The position numbers and the translations under genes are program-made. The notes beneath the pieces are model-generated. The model searched no databases, was not told the DNA's origin, and was given only the letters and a program-made list of their open reading frames with translations. A DNA stretch of 64,000 nt from Gemmatimonadota bacterium (lineage in GTDB: Bacteria; Latescibacterota; UBA2968; GCA-2709665): positions 227,757-291,756 of the forward strand of contig JAPPFJ010000014.1 in the NCBI GenBank assembly GCA_028877215.1, written 5' to 3'. Positions within the stretch are counted from its first letter, which is position 1. Each line of letters opens with the position of its first letter. Positions 1-8,026 of the stretch are shown here, piece by piece.

Positions 1-651
1 CCCGGGCATCACCGATCCGGCAACGGCGGGCAGGAACGGATCGAAACCCAACTCCTGTCCGGGATCGGGTGCGGCTACCAGAAACACCACTGCCTCGCCG
101 CGAGCGACTTCGAGGGCGACGTCCCCGTCGCCACTCGCGTTGTATGCATCGATCAGCCCACCCCAATCGTCCACCGGGGTCCCGTTTACCGCCAGGACTC
201 GGTCATCCGTGCGCAGTCCGGCCGCGTAAGCCGGAGACGTTGCCTCGATACGGCCTACCTTCGTCGTCTGTAATACATAGTCCCCCAGCGCGAGGCGCAG
301 TCCCAGTATCAGCATGAATCCGAGCAGAAAATTCATGATGGGCCCCGCGATCATTACCGCCATCTGAATTCCCCTCGGCTTCGACTGAAATTCCCACGGC
401 GCCCGCTTGACGTCCGCACTGCCGAAATCCGACATTCCCGCTACCTTCACGTATCCTCCGATGGGTAGCCAGGAAATGCAATATTCGGTCTCGCCAACCG
501 TAATGCCGAATGCCTTGGGCGGGAATCCCAGCGAGAACTGCTCCACGCGAATGCCCGACCTTTTGGCCACGATGAAATGACCGAATTCGTGGACGAAAAC
601 CAGCACGCCCAATACCAGAATGAAATAGAAGATGGTTTCCAGAAATTCCAA
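1..651 (-). CDS. rseP: Site-2 intramembrane zinc metalloprotease RseP (C-terminus outside window)
   Basis: An M50-family inner-membrane protease that cleaves membrane-anchored substrates such as anti-sigma factors during envelope stress. The visible 217 residues start with a hydrophobic segment carrying the zinc motif HEFGH at residues 21-25. A GGYVKVAGM region follows, then a second membrane segment with the MIAGPIMNFLLGF signature near 105-120, then a PDZ domain (TSPAYAAGLRTDD, about 145-157). The frame has no ATG. A TTG at 651 is preceded by AGGAG with 9-nt spacing, which fixes the start. It is the last visible gene of uppS-cdsA-dxr-rseP, 25 bp after dxr. The family is about 420-450 residues, so roughly half is missing beyond the left edge. 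Confidence 0.93.
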   Translation of the reverse strand, partial: MEFLETIFYFILVLGVLVFVHEFGHFIVAKRSGIRVEQFSLGFPPKAFGITVGETEYCISWLPIGGYVKVAGMSDFGSADVKRAPWEFQSKPRGIQMAVMIAGPIMNFLLGFMLILGLRLALGDYVLQTTKVGRIEATSPAYAAGLRTDDRVLAVNGTPVDDWGGLIDAYNASGDGDVALEVARGEAVVFLVAAPDPGQELGFDPFLPAVAGSVMPG

Positions 652-676
652 TGCGCTAAACTCCTGTTGTTTCTGC

Positions 677-1834
677 CTATCTGTTCAGGCCTGCCACGGC
701 CTCCCGTGCCTTCTCCCGCCCCCAGCGGTCCGCTTCGAACACCGCATCCAGATTCGACCCTGACGTATTATCATGCGCATCGAGGGTCCGGCGCACGACG
801 TCCGGCACATCCAGAAACCCGATGCGCCCTTCCAGAAAGGAATAGACGCTTATCTCGTTGGCCGCGTTCAGTACCGCCGTCGCCGTACCTCCCGCGCAGC
901 ACGCCTCATACGCAAGCCGAAGACAGGGAAACCGCTCCAGGTCCGGCGCGTGAAAGCTCAACGAACCCGTGGACACCAGGTCCAGCGAAGGGACGAGAGT
1001 CGGCAGCCGGTCCGGATGGGTCAACGCCTGCTGTATGGGCAGACGCATATCGGGGCGGCTTAGATGAGCGGTCAGGCTTCCGTCCAGGAACTCCACCAGA
1101 CAATGCACGATCGACTGCCGGTGAATCACGACGTCGATCTGTTCGACGTCGAGCCCGAGAAACCAGCGTGACTCGATCACCTCGAAACCCTTGTTCATCA
1201 ACGTCGCGGAATCGATCGTGATCTTCGGTCCCATCCGCCACGTCGGATGACGGAGGGCCTCGTCAGGTGTCGCGCGGGCCATCTCGTCAATCGACATATC
1301 GAAGAACGGACCTCCGGAGGCGGAAAGCACGATGCGGGTCACCTGCTGAGGCGAAACTTCCTGAAGGCTCTGCCAAAGGGGTGTGAGTTCGCTGTCCAGC
1401 GGGATCAACCGTACGCCGTTGCGCGCCGCGAGGTCCGTTATCAGATGGCCGGCTACGACCAGCGTTTCCTTATTTGCAATTGCGACGTCTTTGCCGGACT
1501 CTACCGCCGCCAGGGTTGGCCGCAGTCCTACCCCTGCAACCAGCCCGTTGATTACCAGATCCACCTTTGAATCGGTCGCCAATGCAAGAAGCCCGTCGGA
1601 ACCGTGCAAGACCTCCACACCCATCAACTCACGCCTCTCGCCCGCGTCTCTTGCGTACTCTTCTCCCACGCAGACCCGCTTCGGCCTGAAACGCGTGACC
1701 TGATCGCAGAGCAGATCGATGTTGCTTCCCGCGCTGAGGCATTCCACTTCGAACCGTTCAGGCAAACCGGCCAGGACGTCCAGAGTACTGGTGCCGATAG
1801 ATCCCGTCGACCCCAGCAGCGAAACCCGCTTCAT
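677..1834 (-). CDS. dxr: 1-deoxy-D-xylulose 5-phosphate reductoisomerase
   Basis: Converts DXP to 2-C-methyl-D-erythritol 4-phosphate with NADPH, the committed step of the non-mevalonate isoprenoid pathway in the cytosol. The protein is 385 aa, the usual family length. The Rossmann motif GSTGSIG lies at residues 8-14. The metal-binding region reads PLDSELTPLWQSL, and the central catalytic block contains TIDSATLMNKGFEVIESRW, close to the E. coli block. The ATG at 1834 gives the conserved MKRVSLLG start; a TTG two codons upstream (1840) is possible. It lies between cdsA and rseP, so isoprenoid precursor supply, undecaprenyl synthesis and phospholipid synthesis are co-transcribed. Confidence 0.97.
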   Translation of the reverse strand: MKRVSLLGSTGSIGTSTLDVLAGLPERFEVECLSAGSNIDLLCDQVTRFRPKRVCVGEEYARDAGERRELMGVEVLHGSDGLLALATDSKVDLVINGLVAGVGLRPTLAAVESGKDVAIANKETLVVAGHLITDLAARNGVRLIPLDSELTPLWQSLQEVSPQQVTRIVLSASGGPFFDMSIDEMARATPDEALRHPTWRMGPKITIDSATLMNKGFEVIESRWFLGLDVEQIDVVIHRQSIVHCLVEFLDGSLTAHLSRPDMRLPIQQALTHPDRLPTLVPSLDLVSTGSLSFHAPDLERFPCLRLAYEACCAGGTATAVLNAANEISVYSFLEGRIGFLDVPDVVRRTLDAHDNTSGSNLDAVFEADRWGREKAREAVAGLNR

Positions 1835-1896
1835 ACACAAATCCCGTTCATGTCAACGGGTGAACGAAACTGAAGGTTCGTGTAATGCGCACTCGT

Positions 1897-2727
1897 CTAA
1901 TGAAACAGGCGGAGGTAGAGATATACCAGAGGGTACACAAACAGAAAGCTGTCGAACCGGTCCAGCACGCCGCCGTGTCCGGGAATCAGGGCGGAAGCAT
2001 CTTTGACTCCCGCGTTTCTCTTGATCATCGATTCGACCAGGTCTCCCCACAGCGCTCCCAGTCCCACCACGATTCCCAGTGCGATACCGGCAGGCAGGTT
2101 GTATAACTTCAAGACGTTGCCGCCGGCGAGCATTACCGCCATCGCCCCGGTCATTCCACCCGCGAAGCCTGCCCCGGTCTTCCGGGGACTGATACGCGGG
2201 AATGGACGTCGTTTCCCCCAAAGGCGCCCCGCAAAGAAGGCGAAAATATCCGTGCCCCAGATTCCAAGGAGTACCAGAACGGCAAACCACCTCGCGCCCG
2301 CTTCAGCGGGTTCGAATCCGGAATAGTTCCGAACCAGAAGCGCAAAGCCGGAAAGTAATCCGACATAGCACGTGCCGACGAAGGTTGCTTCGGCATCCGC
2401 CAATCGAAACCGGCCCTCCCTGTTTCCCAGTGCCAGGGTCAGCAGAACAAGGAGAATCACCACAACCGGAGCCAGCCAGAGTCGATCTACGAACCCGTTC
2501 AACCAGAGACACCAAGTCAAAGAGGCCGCAACCCCGACTCCCGTCCAGGGATGCAGCCCCCGCTTTTTCTGCATCCGGCAGTATTCCCACGTGCCACACG
2601 CGGCCACCGCGCACACGCCGATCAGGAGCGGTATTCCACCAACCCAGAACAGAACCAGAAAAAGCGGCCCGAAGACCGCCGCCGCTGAAACCCGGTGAAA
2701 CAGATTCGACTGTACCGCCAAAACCAC
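1897..2727 (-). CDS. cdsA: Phosphatidate cytidylyltransferase
   Basis: Makes CDP-diacylglycerol from phosphatidic acid and CTP in the inner membrane, the branch point for phosphatidylethanolamine and phosphatidylglycerol. The 276 aa protein has about seven hydrophobic segments. The family signature is intact near the C-terminus: SMIKRNAGVKDASALIPGHG continues into GVLDRFDS, with the conserved KR, KD, HGG and DRxD elements. The start is a GTG at 2727 with a weak upstream AGG. It follows uppS by 38 bp and precedes dxr by 62 bp, in the standard bacterial order. Confidence 0.96.
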   Translation of the reverse strand: MVLAVQSNLFHRVSAAAVFGPLFLVLFWVGGIPLLIGVCAVAACGTWEYCRMQKKRGLHPWTGVGVAASLTWCLWLNGFVDRLWLAPVVVILLVLLTLALGNREGRFRLADAEATFVGTCYVGLLSGFALLVRNYSGFEPAEAGARWFAVLVLLGIWGTDIFAFFAGRLWGKRRPFPRISPRKTGAGFAGGMTGAMAVMLAGGNVLKLYNLPAGIALGIVVGLGALWGDLVESMIKRNAGVKDASALIPGHGGVLDRFDSFLFVYPLVYLYLRLFH

Positions 2728-2765
2728 CCCTGCCTGGACGGAAGCGAGAGTTCGAGTGAATCCCG

Positions 2766-3593
2766 TTACGCGGGCTTCACTCCCGTCGCCGCGCCCATCC
2801 GCTTTGCAACCCCGTTCCCGGCGCCGATCGCCGAAGAACGGACCTGCGCGCTGGTCTTTCCGAAACGACGCTCCCTGGACTGATACGCCCGAATCGCTTC
2901 ATACAGATGCTCGCGCCTGAAATCGGGCCACAAGACCGGCGTGAACCAGAATTCCGTGTACGCGCACTGCCAGAGCATGAAATTACTCAGACGAAACTCC
3001 CCGCTTGTGCGGATCAGCAAATCGGGGTCGGGCAGATCGGTGGTGTAAAGCATCCTGGAAAACAGCTTTCCGTCGATCCCGTCGCAGTTAACACTTCCCT
3101 GTTCCACTGCGGAGGCAATACGTCTGACGGCCTGGAGAATATCGCTGCGGCCATCGTAACTCATCGCCAGATTCAGCGTCAGCCCGGTGTTTTCCGAGGT
3201 CCTGTACATGGCGTATTTCATCGCATGCCGCGCCTGCCTTGCCAGGCGATCCGTATCACCGGTTGCAATCAGACGTACGTTATTCTCGAGGAGTTCCTTC
3301 AGTTCTTCAACAGCAACGTCTCGCAGCAATTGCATCAGCGAAAGGACTTCCGACCACGGGCGTCGCCAATTGTCCGTTCCGAATGCAAACAGAGTTAGAA
3401 TATCGATGCCCAGTTCGCCGCAGGCCCGCACGATATCACGCACAACTTTACGTGCGGAACGGTGACCCTGGGTCCTCACAAGGCCGTGCTTCTGCGCCCA
3501 GCGGCCATTCCCGTCCATGATGATTGCCACGTGCCCCGGGAGATTGCCATCCGCCTTCAATTCATCCTGAATATTCACGTCGTGACGATCCAA
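2766..3593 (-). CDS. uppS: Isoprenyl transferase (undecaprenyl diphosphate synthase)
   Basis: Cis-prenyltransferase that condenses isopentenyl diphosphate units on farnesyl diphosphate to make the C55 carrier for peptidoglycan and O-antigen. The catalytic Asp lies in the IIMDGNGRWA motif. TLFAFGTDNWRRP, LNLAMSYDGRSDI and DLLIRTSGEFRLSNFMLWQ are all family blocks. The reading frame is open upstream to a TTG at 3668. I prefer the TTG at 3593 (275 aa) because GAGGGA sits just before it and the extra 25 residues resemble nothing conserved; neither start is strong. It is the first gene of the operon, downstream of the promoter at 3712-3740. Confidence 0.93.
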   Translation of the reverse strand: MDRHDVNIQDELKADGNLPGHVAIIMDGNGRWAQKHGLVRTQGHRSARKVVRDIVRACGELGIDILTLFAFGTDNWRRPWSEVLSLMQLLRDVAVEELKELLENNVRLIATGDTDRLARQARHAMKYAMYRTSENTGLTLNLAMSYDGRSDILQAVRRIASAVEQGSVNCDGIDGKLFSRMLYTTDLPDPDLLIRTSGEFRLSNFMLWQCAYTEFWFTPVLWPDFRREHLYEAIRAYQSRERRFGKTSAQVRSSAIGAGNGVAKRMGAATGVKPA

Positions 3594-3711
3594 GATTCCC
3601 TCTTCGCGTCCCTTCCCGGAAACATCCAAACACTCGGCCGAAGTCAGGCGATCTATCTTCCGGGACAAGACATTGGAATTTGCCGTTATTACTTAAAATT
3701 TCGGCATTTGA

Positions 3712-3740
3712 AATTTAAAAGCCCGCACAGTCAAAGTCAA
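3712..3740 (-). promoter_or_regulatory. Sigma-70-type promoter of uppS-cdsA-dxr-rseP
   Basis: On the minus strand TTGACT (3740-3735) is followed after exactly 17 bp by TAAATT (3717-3712), in an AT-rich stretch that contrasts with the surrounding GC-rich DNA. Transcription would start near 3705, about 110 nt before the preferred uppS start. Confidence 0.55.
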
Positions 3741-3806
3741 GCGAACTTTTCCGTCTGACCACGCCTGTTCCTATACGCAATACCTGTATTCCATGCCGCT
3801 CACGTC

Positions 3807-3835
3807 TTGACATCCCGCCACCCTCGAGGTATAGT
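3807..3835 (+). promoter_or_regulatory. Sigma-70-type promoter of the 5-formyl-THF cyclo-ligase gene
   Basis: TTGACA (3807-3812), 17 bp, TATAGT (3830-3835): a near-consensus promoter. Transcription would start near 3842. That rules out an upstream TTG in the same frame (it lies in the -35 box) and supports the ATG at 3882. Confidence 0.7.
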
Positions 3836-3881
3836 TATTAACCCCGACAGCGCGCAAAGGTTTCAAGTCGAATTGACTCCG

Positions 3882-4475
3882 ATGCCATCCAAAAAGCAAA
3901 TTCGAAATACCATGAAGAAACGCCGGTCCGAACTGTCGTCGCGGGAGGTTCGTGCTCGGAGCGAACGCATAATCGCGCGCCTGACCGGCCAGGAGGTCTA
4001 CCGCCGCGCCGGATGCCTGGCCAGCTATGTTTCGATCGCGAACGAAGTCGACACGCTCATCCTCATCGATTATGCCCTGGATAGCGGTAAGCGGGTTGGG
4101 GTGCCTGTTGTCAAGCCGAACCGGACGCTGATCCACCGGGAAGTTCGCAGCCGCGCTGAATTGAAACCATCGGGTTTCGGCCTTCTGGAGCCGTCCCTCG
4201 AGGACGGCGCCGTGGTCCCGCCCGACGCGTTCGACGTCGTCCTCGTTCCCGGTCTGGCGTTCGACCGCGCGGGAAATCGCGTGGGTTTCGGCGCGGGATT
4301 CTACGACCGATTCCTATCGTTTGCACCCGCTTTCAAAATCGGCCTCGCGTACGACTTCCAGCTCTTCGACCGTCTGCCGGCCGGCCCTCGCGACATTCCG
4401 ATGGACTTTGTCGTTACGGAATCCGGAATTCACGATACATCCGCGGTGCGAAAGACCGAAGTCGGTGAAGGGTAG
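3882..4475 (+). CDS. 5-formyltetrahydrofolate cyclo-ligase
   Basis: ATP-dependent cytosolic enzyme that returns 5-formyl-THF to 5,10-methenyl-THF, salvaging the inhibitory storage form of folate. The 197 aa product matches the family size. The N-terminal basic helix starts SKKQIRNTMKKRRSEL. The diagnostic C-terminal block reads VLVPGLAFDRAGNRVGFGAG followed by FYDRFL, containing the phosphate- and folate-binding GxGxGFYDRF element. The ATG at 3882 lies 40 nt after the predicted transcription start. No strong Shine-Dalgarno is visible. The stop codon lies inside repeat family C. Confidence 0.93.
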   Translation: MPSKKQIRNTMKKRRSELSSREVRARSERIIARLTGQEVYRRAGCLASYVSIANEVDTLILIDYALDSGKRVGVPVVKPNRTLIHREVRSRAELKPSGFGLLEPSLEDGAVVPPDAFDVVLVPGLAFDRAGNRVGFGAGFYDRFLSFAPAFKIGLAYDFQLFDRLPAGPRDIPMDFVVTESGIHDTSAVRKTEVGEG

Positions 4476-4681
4476 ACGCAAGACGGGAGAGGGGAGGAGA
4501 AAAAGACAAAAGGCAGTTAGAGGTGAGCCGGGAGCCGGGAGAAGAAATCCTTGCCGATCTGTTCCTCCTCTACGCCTCCGGCATAATTTGAAGCCCAACG
4601 AGGCGGGGCATCTCTAACCTCTTACGTCTCCCGTCTACCCGCCTTTCTTCTACCGACTTACGTCTTACGTCTCACCCTGTG
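4467..4681. repeat. Family C composite repeat, copy 1
   Basis: Blocks built from the words GTAGACG, GAGACG and AAGACG occur at both ends in inverted orientation: GGGTAGACGCAAGACGGGAG at the left, and CGTCTCCCGTCTACCC plus CTTACGTCTTACGTCTCACC at the right. The other copy, at 58380-58550, has the same arrangement in opposite orientation: one single-unit end and one double-unit end with GCGGGTAGACGGGAGA. The single-unit end overlaps the stop codon of the folate gene (TAG at 4473-4475). The roughly 100-bp centre differs between copies. No ORF is supported here. Confidence 0.7.
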
Positions 4682-4742
4682 TCTGACTGAACGGGCGGAA
4701 TGAAGTCAGCTGGCTCCCTTTCTAACCGGACAGAGACCTGAA

Positions 4743-5525
4743 ATGTTACTGTCACCCTCAGAACTGCGGCTTGTCATCGACCGGCACCGTGTGTGGCTCG
4801 ACTCCGGAGGGGCAGCGGGAGAAAGGGCCGAAATGTCCGGCGTAAACCTGAACCGGGCGGAACTCCAGGATGCCAGGCTCGAGTACGCGGATCTGAGCGA
4901 AGCCATCCTCAGCGGCGTGCGGTTCCAGAATGCCGACCTTCGGGGCGCCAACCTCCAGCGCGCGCGACTCTACGAAGCCAACTTCCGCGGTGCAAACCTT
5001 CAGGACGCCGATCTCTCCGGCGCCCCCCTCCAGCGCGCCCTGTTCCGGGACGCGAATCTTAAGTGCGCCAATCTGGCGCCGGCAGACCTGGAACTCGCCG
5101 ATCTGGCGAACGCCGATCTTTCCGGCGCCCGCCTGCAGAGGGCCACACTGCGGGGCGCGAACCTGCGCGATGCCACGCTCGGCGGAACGGATCTGCGGAG
5201 GGCGGACCTCCAGGACGCGAACCTTCTCAACGCCGACCTGGGAGGCGCCAAACTGCGGGGCGCAAACCTTCAGGGTGCGAATCTTCAGGGGGCCGACCTG
5301 AGGAATGCCGATCTGCAGAGCGCGAGGCTTCAGAATGCGGACCTGGTACAAGCAGACCTCCGGTGCGCGAGGTTTAGCAAAGCCCGAATGCAGAACGCCG
5401 ACCTCTATAAGGCTAATCTACAGAACACAGACCTGCGCGGCGCCGATCTACGAAACGCCGTGGGCTTTACCGGCAGACACATCGAGCAGGCGCGTACGGA
5501 TGAGACGACCAGGATCCGCGATTAA
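4743..5525 (+). CDS. Pentapeptide-repeat protein
   Basis: A 260 aa protein in which about 40 consecutive A(D/N)LXX pentapeptides run from residue ~35 to ~245, for example LNRAELQDARLEYADLSEA. Such repeats fold as a right-handed quadrilateral beta-helix. Some members mimic DNA and protect gyrase (Qnr/MfpA), but most have no known function and nothing here points to gyrase. There is no signal peptide or membrane segment, so it is probably cytosolic. The ATG at 4743 has only a weak upstream purine tract. The repeated gcc-gac-ct codons keep all six frames open, producing several false ORFs across it. Confidence 0.9.
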   Translation: MLLSPSELRLVIDRHRVWLDSGGAAGERAEMSGVNLNRAELQDARLEYADLSEAILSGVRFQNADLRGANLQRARLYEANFRGANLQDADLSGAPLQRALFRDANLKCANLAPADLELADLANADLSGARLQRATLRGANLRDATLGGTDLRRADLQDANLLNADLGGAKLRGANLQGANLQGADLRNADLQSARLQNADLVQADLRCARFSKARMQNADLYKANLQNTDLRGADLRNAVGFTGRHIEQARTDETTRIRD

Positions 5526-5542
5526 CGTCAGATTTTACAGGT

Positions 5543-6523
5543 TCAGAATTCATGGAGTTGCAGGGGAACGGCCTGTCCGGCCACTTCCGCCGGCGTGCGG
5601 AGAATTGGCGGCGGCATGCACGCCAGATGTACGATCCGGCTTGTCTCGGGGTGGGTGAAGTGGAGTTCCCGGGCGTGAAGGTGGTATCCGATGTCTCCCG
5701 GCAGCGGCGCCCGGCCTCCAGCGGTTGGAACTGCCGGAAGGCCGCCGGAGCGATAGAGGGGGTCGTCAATAAGCGGATGACCGGCCGCGGCAAGGTGAAT
5801 CCGGATCTGGTGGGCGCGGCCGGTGATGAGATTGACGCGGATCAGGCTTCGATTGCCGTCCGGGATGCGGTTGAGGACCCGGCATTCCGTCCGGGTCGGT
5901 TTTCCCTCGCTCGTTGCCGCGTACAGGTACCGGGTCGGGGGATAGGGTATCCGCCCGATGGGTACATTCACCGCAAACCGATCGGGCATGTCGGTGCCTT
6001 CGACGAGTGCGCGGTAGATCTTGCATATCCTCCGGTTTCGGAAATCATCTGAAAGGACTCGTCTCGCCAATTCGGTACGGGCGAACAGGACCACACCCGA
6101 AGTTCCCCGCCCCAGACGATGGAGGGGCGCGGGGCCCGGGGTTTCCGGATAGCGTTCCCGGACCCGGGCGAGCAGTGTGTTCCGAAGGTGTTGGCCGCCG
6201 GGCAACACCGGGAGGCCGGCGGGTTTGGCTACGGCGATTAAGTGCTCGTCTTCGTAGAGTAACGCAAACGAAACTGGCGCGTCCGGTTCCGGCCATGGCT
6301 TCCGGTGATAGGTGAGCCGCTGACCCGTGGAAAGCAGGGTTTCGGGCGTGGTCGGCCGGTCGTTCAGCCTTACTTCACCGGACAGGATCCGTTTCCGCCA
6401 GGCTTCCGCGGACGAGTGCGGATAGCGCCTGAGATAGAACTGAAGAACGGTTTGCCCTGCTGCATCCGGCTGAATGTGGTTTTTGTAGGTCCAACCGTGG
6501 TTTATTTCCGAGCTTTCGCGCAT
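5543..6523 (-). CDS. RluA-family pseudouridine synthase with Gly at the catalytic Asp position
   Basis: Predicted to isomerise uridine in rRNA or tRNA. The 326 aa protein has an N-terminal S4-like domain (RKRILSGEVRLNDRPTTP, about residues 43-60), then the synthase fold: YEDEHLIAVAKPAGLPV (90-106) and the C-terminal LITGRAHQIRIHLAAAGHPL block. The motif that normally reads HRLDxxTSG is HRLGRGTSG here; codon 138 is GGG, so the usual catalytic Asp is missing. The ATG at 6523 begins the conserved part; the frame is open further upstream but that sequence looks non-coding. It converges with the pentapeptide gene, 17 bp apart. Confidence 0.88.
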   Translation of the reverse strand: MRESSEINHGWTYKNHIQPDAAGQTVLQFYLRRYPHSSAEAWRKRILSGEVRLNDRPTTPETLLSTGQRLTYHRKPWPEPDAPVSFALLYEDEHLIAVAKPAGLPVLPGGQHLRNTLLARVRERYPETPGPAPLHRLGRGTSGVVLFARTELARRVLSDDFRNRRICKIYRALVEGTDMPDRFAVNVPIGRIPYPPTRYLYAATSEGKPTRTECRVLNRIPDGNRSLIRVNLITGRAHQIRIHLAAAGHPLIDDPLYRSGGLPAVPTAGGRAPLPGDIGYHLHARELHFTHPETSRIVHLACMPPPILRTPAEVAGQAVPLQLHEF

Positions 6524-6780
6524 GTGTGAAATATAACACCGCAGATCGGCGCAATCTATCGCAATCGCGCCCGCGGGTGTCTGTCCGCGGGCCGTTCCTG
6601 TCGTCTCACGGACGACAACACCGATTTGTACTGTAACGTACGACACGGCGACTGAGGGTCTACGGATCGAGCGAAATCTCGACTGACGCGTCTCAAGTTG
6701 ATGATAATTGGAACGATAGTCCATTTCCACCGTGTGCGGATCGAGTAAGGCACAGCAATTGCGGAACAGATCCCGACGAA

Positions 6781-7713
6781 ATGGGATTTCTTCCACAAAA
6801 CGCGGCGCGCCGGATCGACGATGTTCTCCCGGAGCGGCGTCCGTTCGCTGTAACAGGTTACGGCGGGAGGCCTGGTCGAGCGACGTGGCGCGACGGCTTC
6901 CGGGCGGGGGTCGCGCTGGCGGCCTGCTGCGGGCTCCTGTGCGTTTCCATGATCCCTGTTCAGGCTGACGCGGCATTCGAATTTCAGGCGGTGGGCGCCC
7001 GGCCCGGCGGGTTGGGTGACACATTCGCGGGTTGGGCGGAAGGCGTCGAAGGCGTCTTCTGGAATCCGGGCGCGGTAGCCTGGGGCAAGGGCGTCAGTGT
7101 CACGGGAGGCTATGAACGGCCGTTCGGTATGGCGGCGATGGATGCCCATGCGATCGGGACTGTCGCATCCGCCGGCAGGGTGGCCGTCGGATTGGGATAC
7201 CTGGAATACGGATTCAGCCTGTACCGAGAGCGGACAGCAGGGCTGACAGTCGGCTTGCGCGTGGCATCCAGGCTGGGTCTCGGGTTGAGGATCCGTCGTA
7301 TGCAATTGTCGGTTGCCGGCGGCGCCAACCGCGCCTGGACGGCTTTCGATCTGGGCGCCAGAATAGTATTCGGGCCAAAGTTCATACTGGGGTTATCGAC
7401 ATGGAATGCAGGCGGTAAGTCCGTGGATGTACTGGGCCAGGGTGGTACGGCGGGCGCGGGGTTTCATGTCGTACCGAATCTGGCGCTGCTCCTGGATGTT
7501 CGCAAGGAGGCCGGCCGGCCTACGGGGGTGAGCGCGGGTGTGGAATATATCCCCGCCCGCAGGGTCATGCTTCGGATGGGCGCCGGAGGGAGGGCCGAGC
7601 GATTGTCTGTGGGGGCGGGTGTGATTCATCGCGGCTTACGAATTGACTATGCGACACTGTATCATACTGTATTGGGGTTGTCACATCGGGTATCGCTGAC
7701 GATGGGACATTGA
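6781..7713 (+). CDS. Predicted outer-membrane beta-barrel protein (PorV/UPF0164-like)
   Basis: A 310 aa protein with a long N-terminal region, a hydrophobic secretion segment (GVALAACCGLLCVSMIPVQA, about residues 44-63) and then alternating amphipathic strands. The mature start, FQAVGARPGGLGDTFAGWAE with FWNPGAVAW after it, matches the opening of PorV/PorQ-type barrels of FCB bacteria, whose first strand carries G(A)RP.G.G.AF.. and NPA. The ATG at 6781 is the only start visible before the signal, leaving an unusually long n-region of about 40 residues. Substrate and partners are unknown. Confidence 0.7.
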   Translation: MGFLPQNAARRIDDVLPERRPFAVTGYGGRPGRATWRDGFRAGVALAACCGLLCVSMIPVQADAAFEFQAVGARPGGLGDTFAGWAEGVEGVFWNPGAVAWGKGVSVTGGYERPFGMAAMDAHAIGTVASAGRVAVGLGYLEYGFSLYRERTAGLTVGLRVASRLGLGLRIRRMQLSVAGGANRAWTAFDLGARIVFGPKFILGLSTWNAGGKSVDVLGQGGTAGAGFHVVPNLALLLDVRKEAGRPTGVSAGVEYIPARRVMLRMGAGGRAERLSVGAGVIHRGLRIDYATLYHTVLGLSHRVSLTMGH

Positions 7714-7815
7714 AGGGTGCGCGATCTTGACACCGCGATGATGTTGTCCTATTTTTGATTCGCACCCTGTCCTCAGATCTCGGACCCCGGTGCAGCGTGC
7801 GGAATTTCGTTCTTT

Positions 7816-8003
7816 GAAGCTGTGTTAAAATTACCGGCGAGTTCCCGAGCGCGAGCGAAAAAGCAGCGGTCAAGGCGGGAAAATCCGCCCATATTTAATG
7901 TATCGTGGCTGCGCGCCCCTCGCCACTCTTGGGTGGGTTTGACCAACGCCGACCGACGCTTTTGCAGCCGTGCGAAGACCGCTGGGAATTTTAACACAGC
8001 TTC
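7816..8003. mobile_element. Family A MITE, copy 1 (188 bp)
   Basis: The terminal inverted repeats are GAAGCTGTGTTAAAATT at 7816 and AATTTTAACACAGCTTC ending at 8003, perfect over 17 bp. The element is about 90% identical by eye to the copy at 41491-41678. The flanks are TTT and TTA, against a perfect TNA duplication in the two other full copies. No protein is encoded. It lies 23 bp upstream of the PASTA gene start, so that gene's leader runs through it. Confidence 0.85.
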
Positions 8004-8026
8004 TTAAACAGGCGGGAAAGAGACGG

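Noticed and set aside
4467..4681. Family C arrays considered as a CRISPR array
   Set aside because: Units are imperfect, inverted relative to each other and few; there are no regular spacers and no cas genes.
4758..5377. Several open frames on both strands over the pentapeptide gene
   Set aside because: They arise from the 15-bp periodic sequence of the repeats, which is open in all frames.
7822..8007. 61-codon plus-strand frame in MITE copy 1, with a similar frame tail at 41491
   Set aside because: The frame is not kept in copy 3 with its inverted core, so the elements are non-coding.
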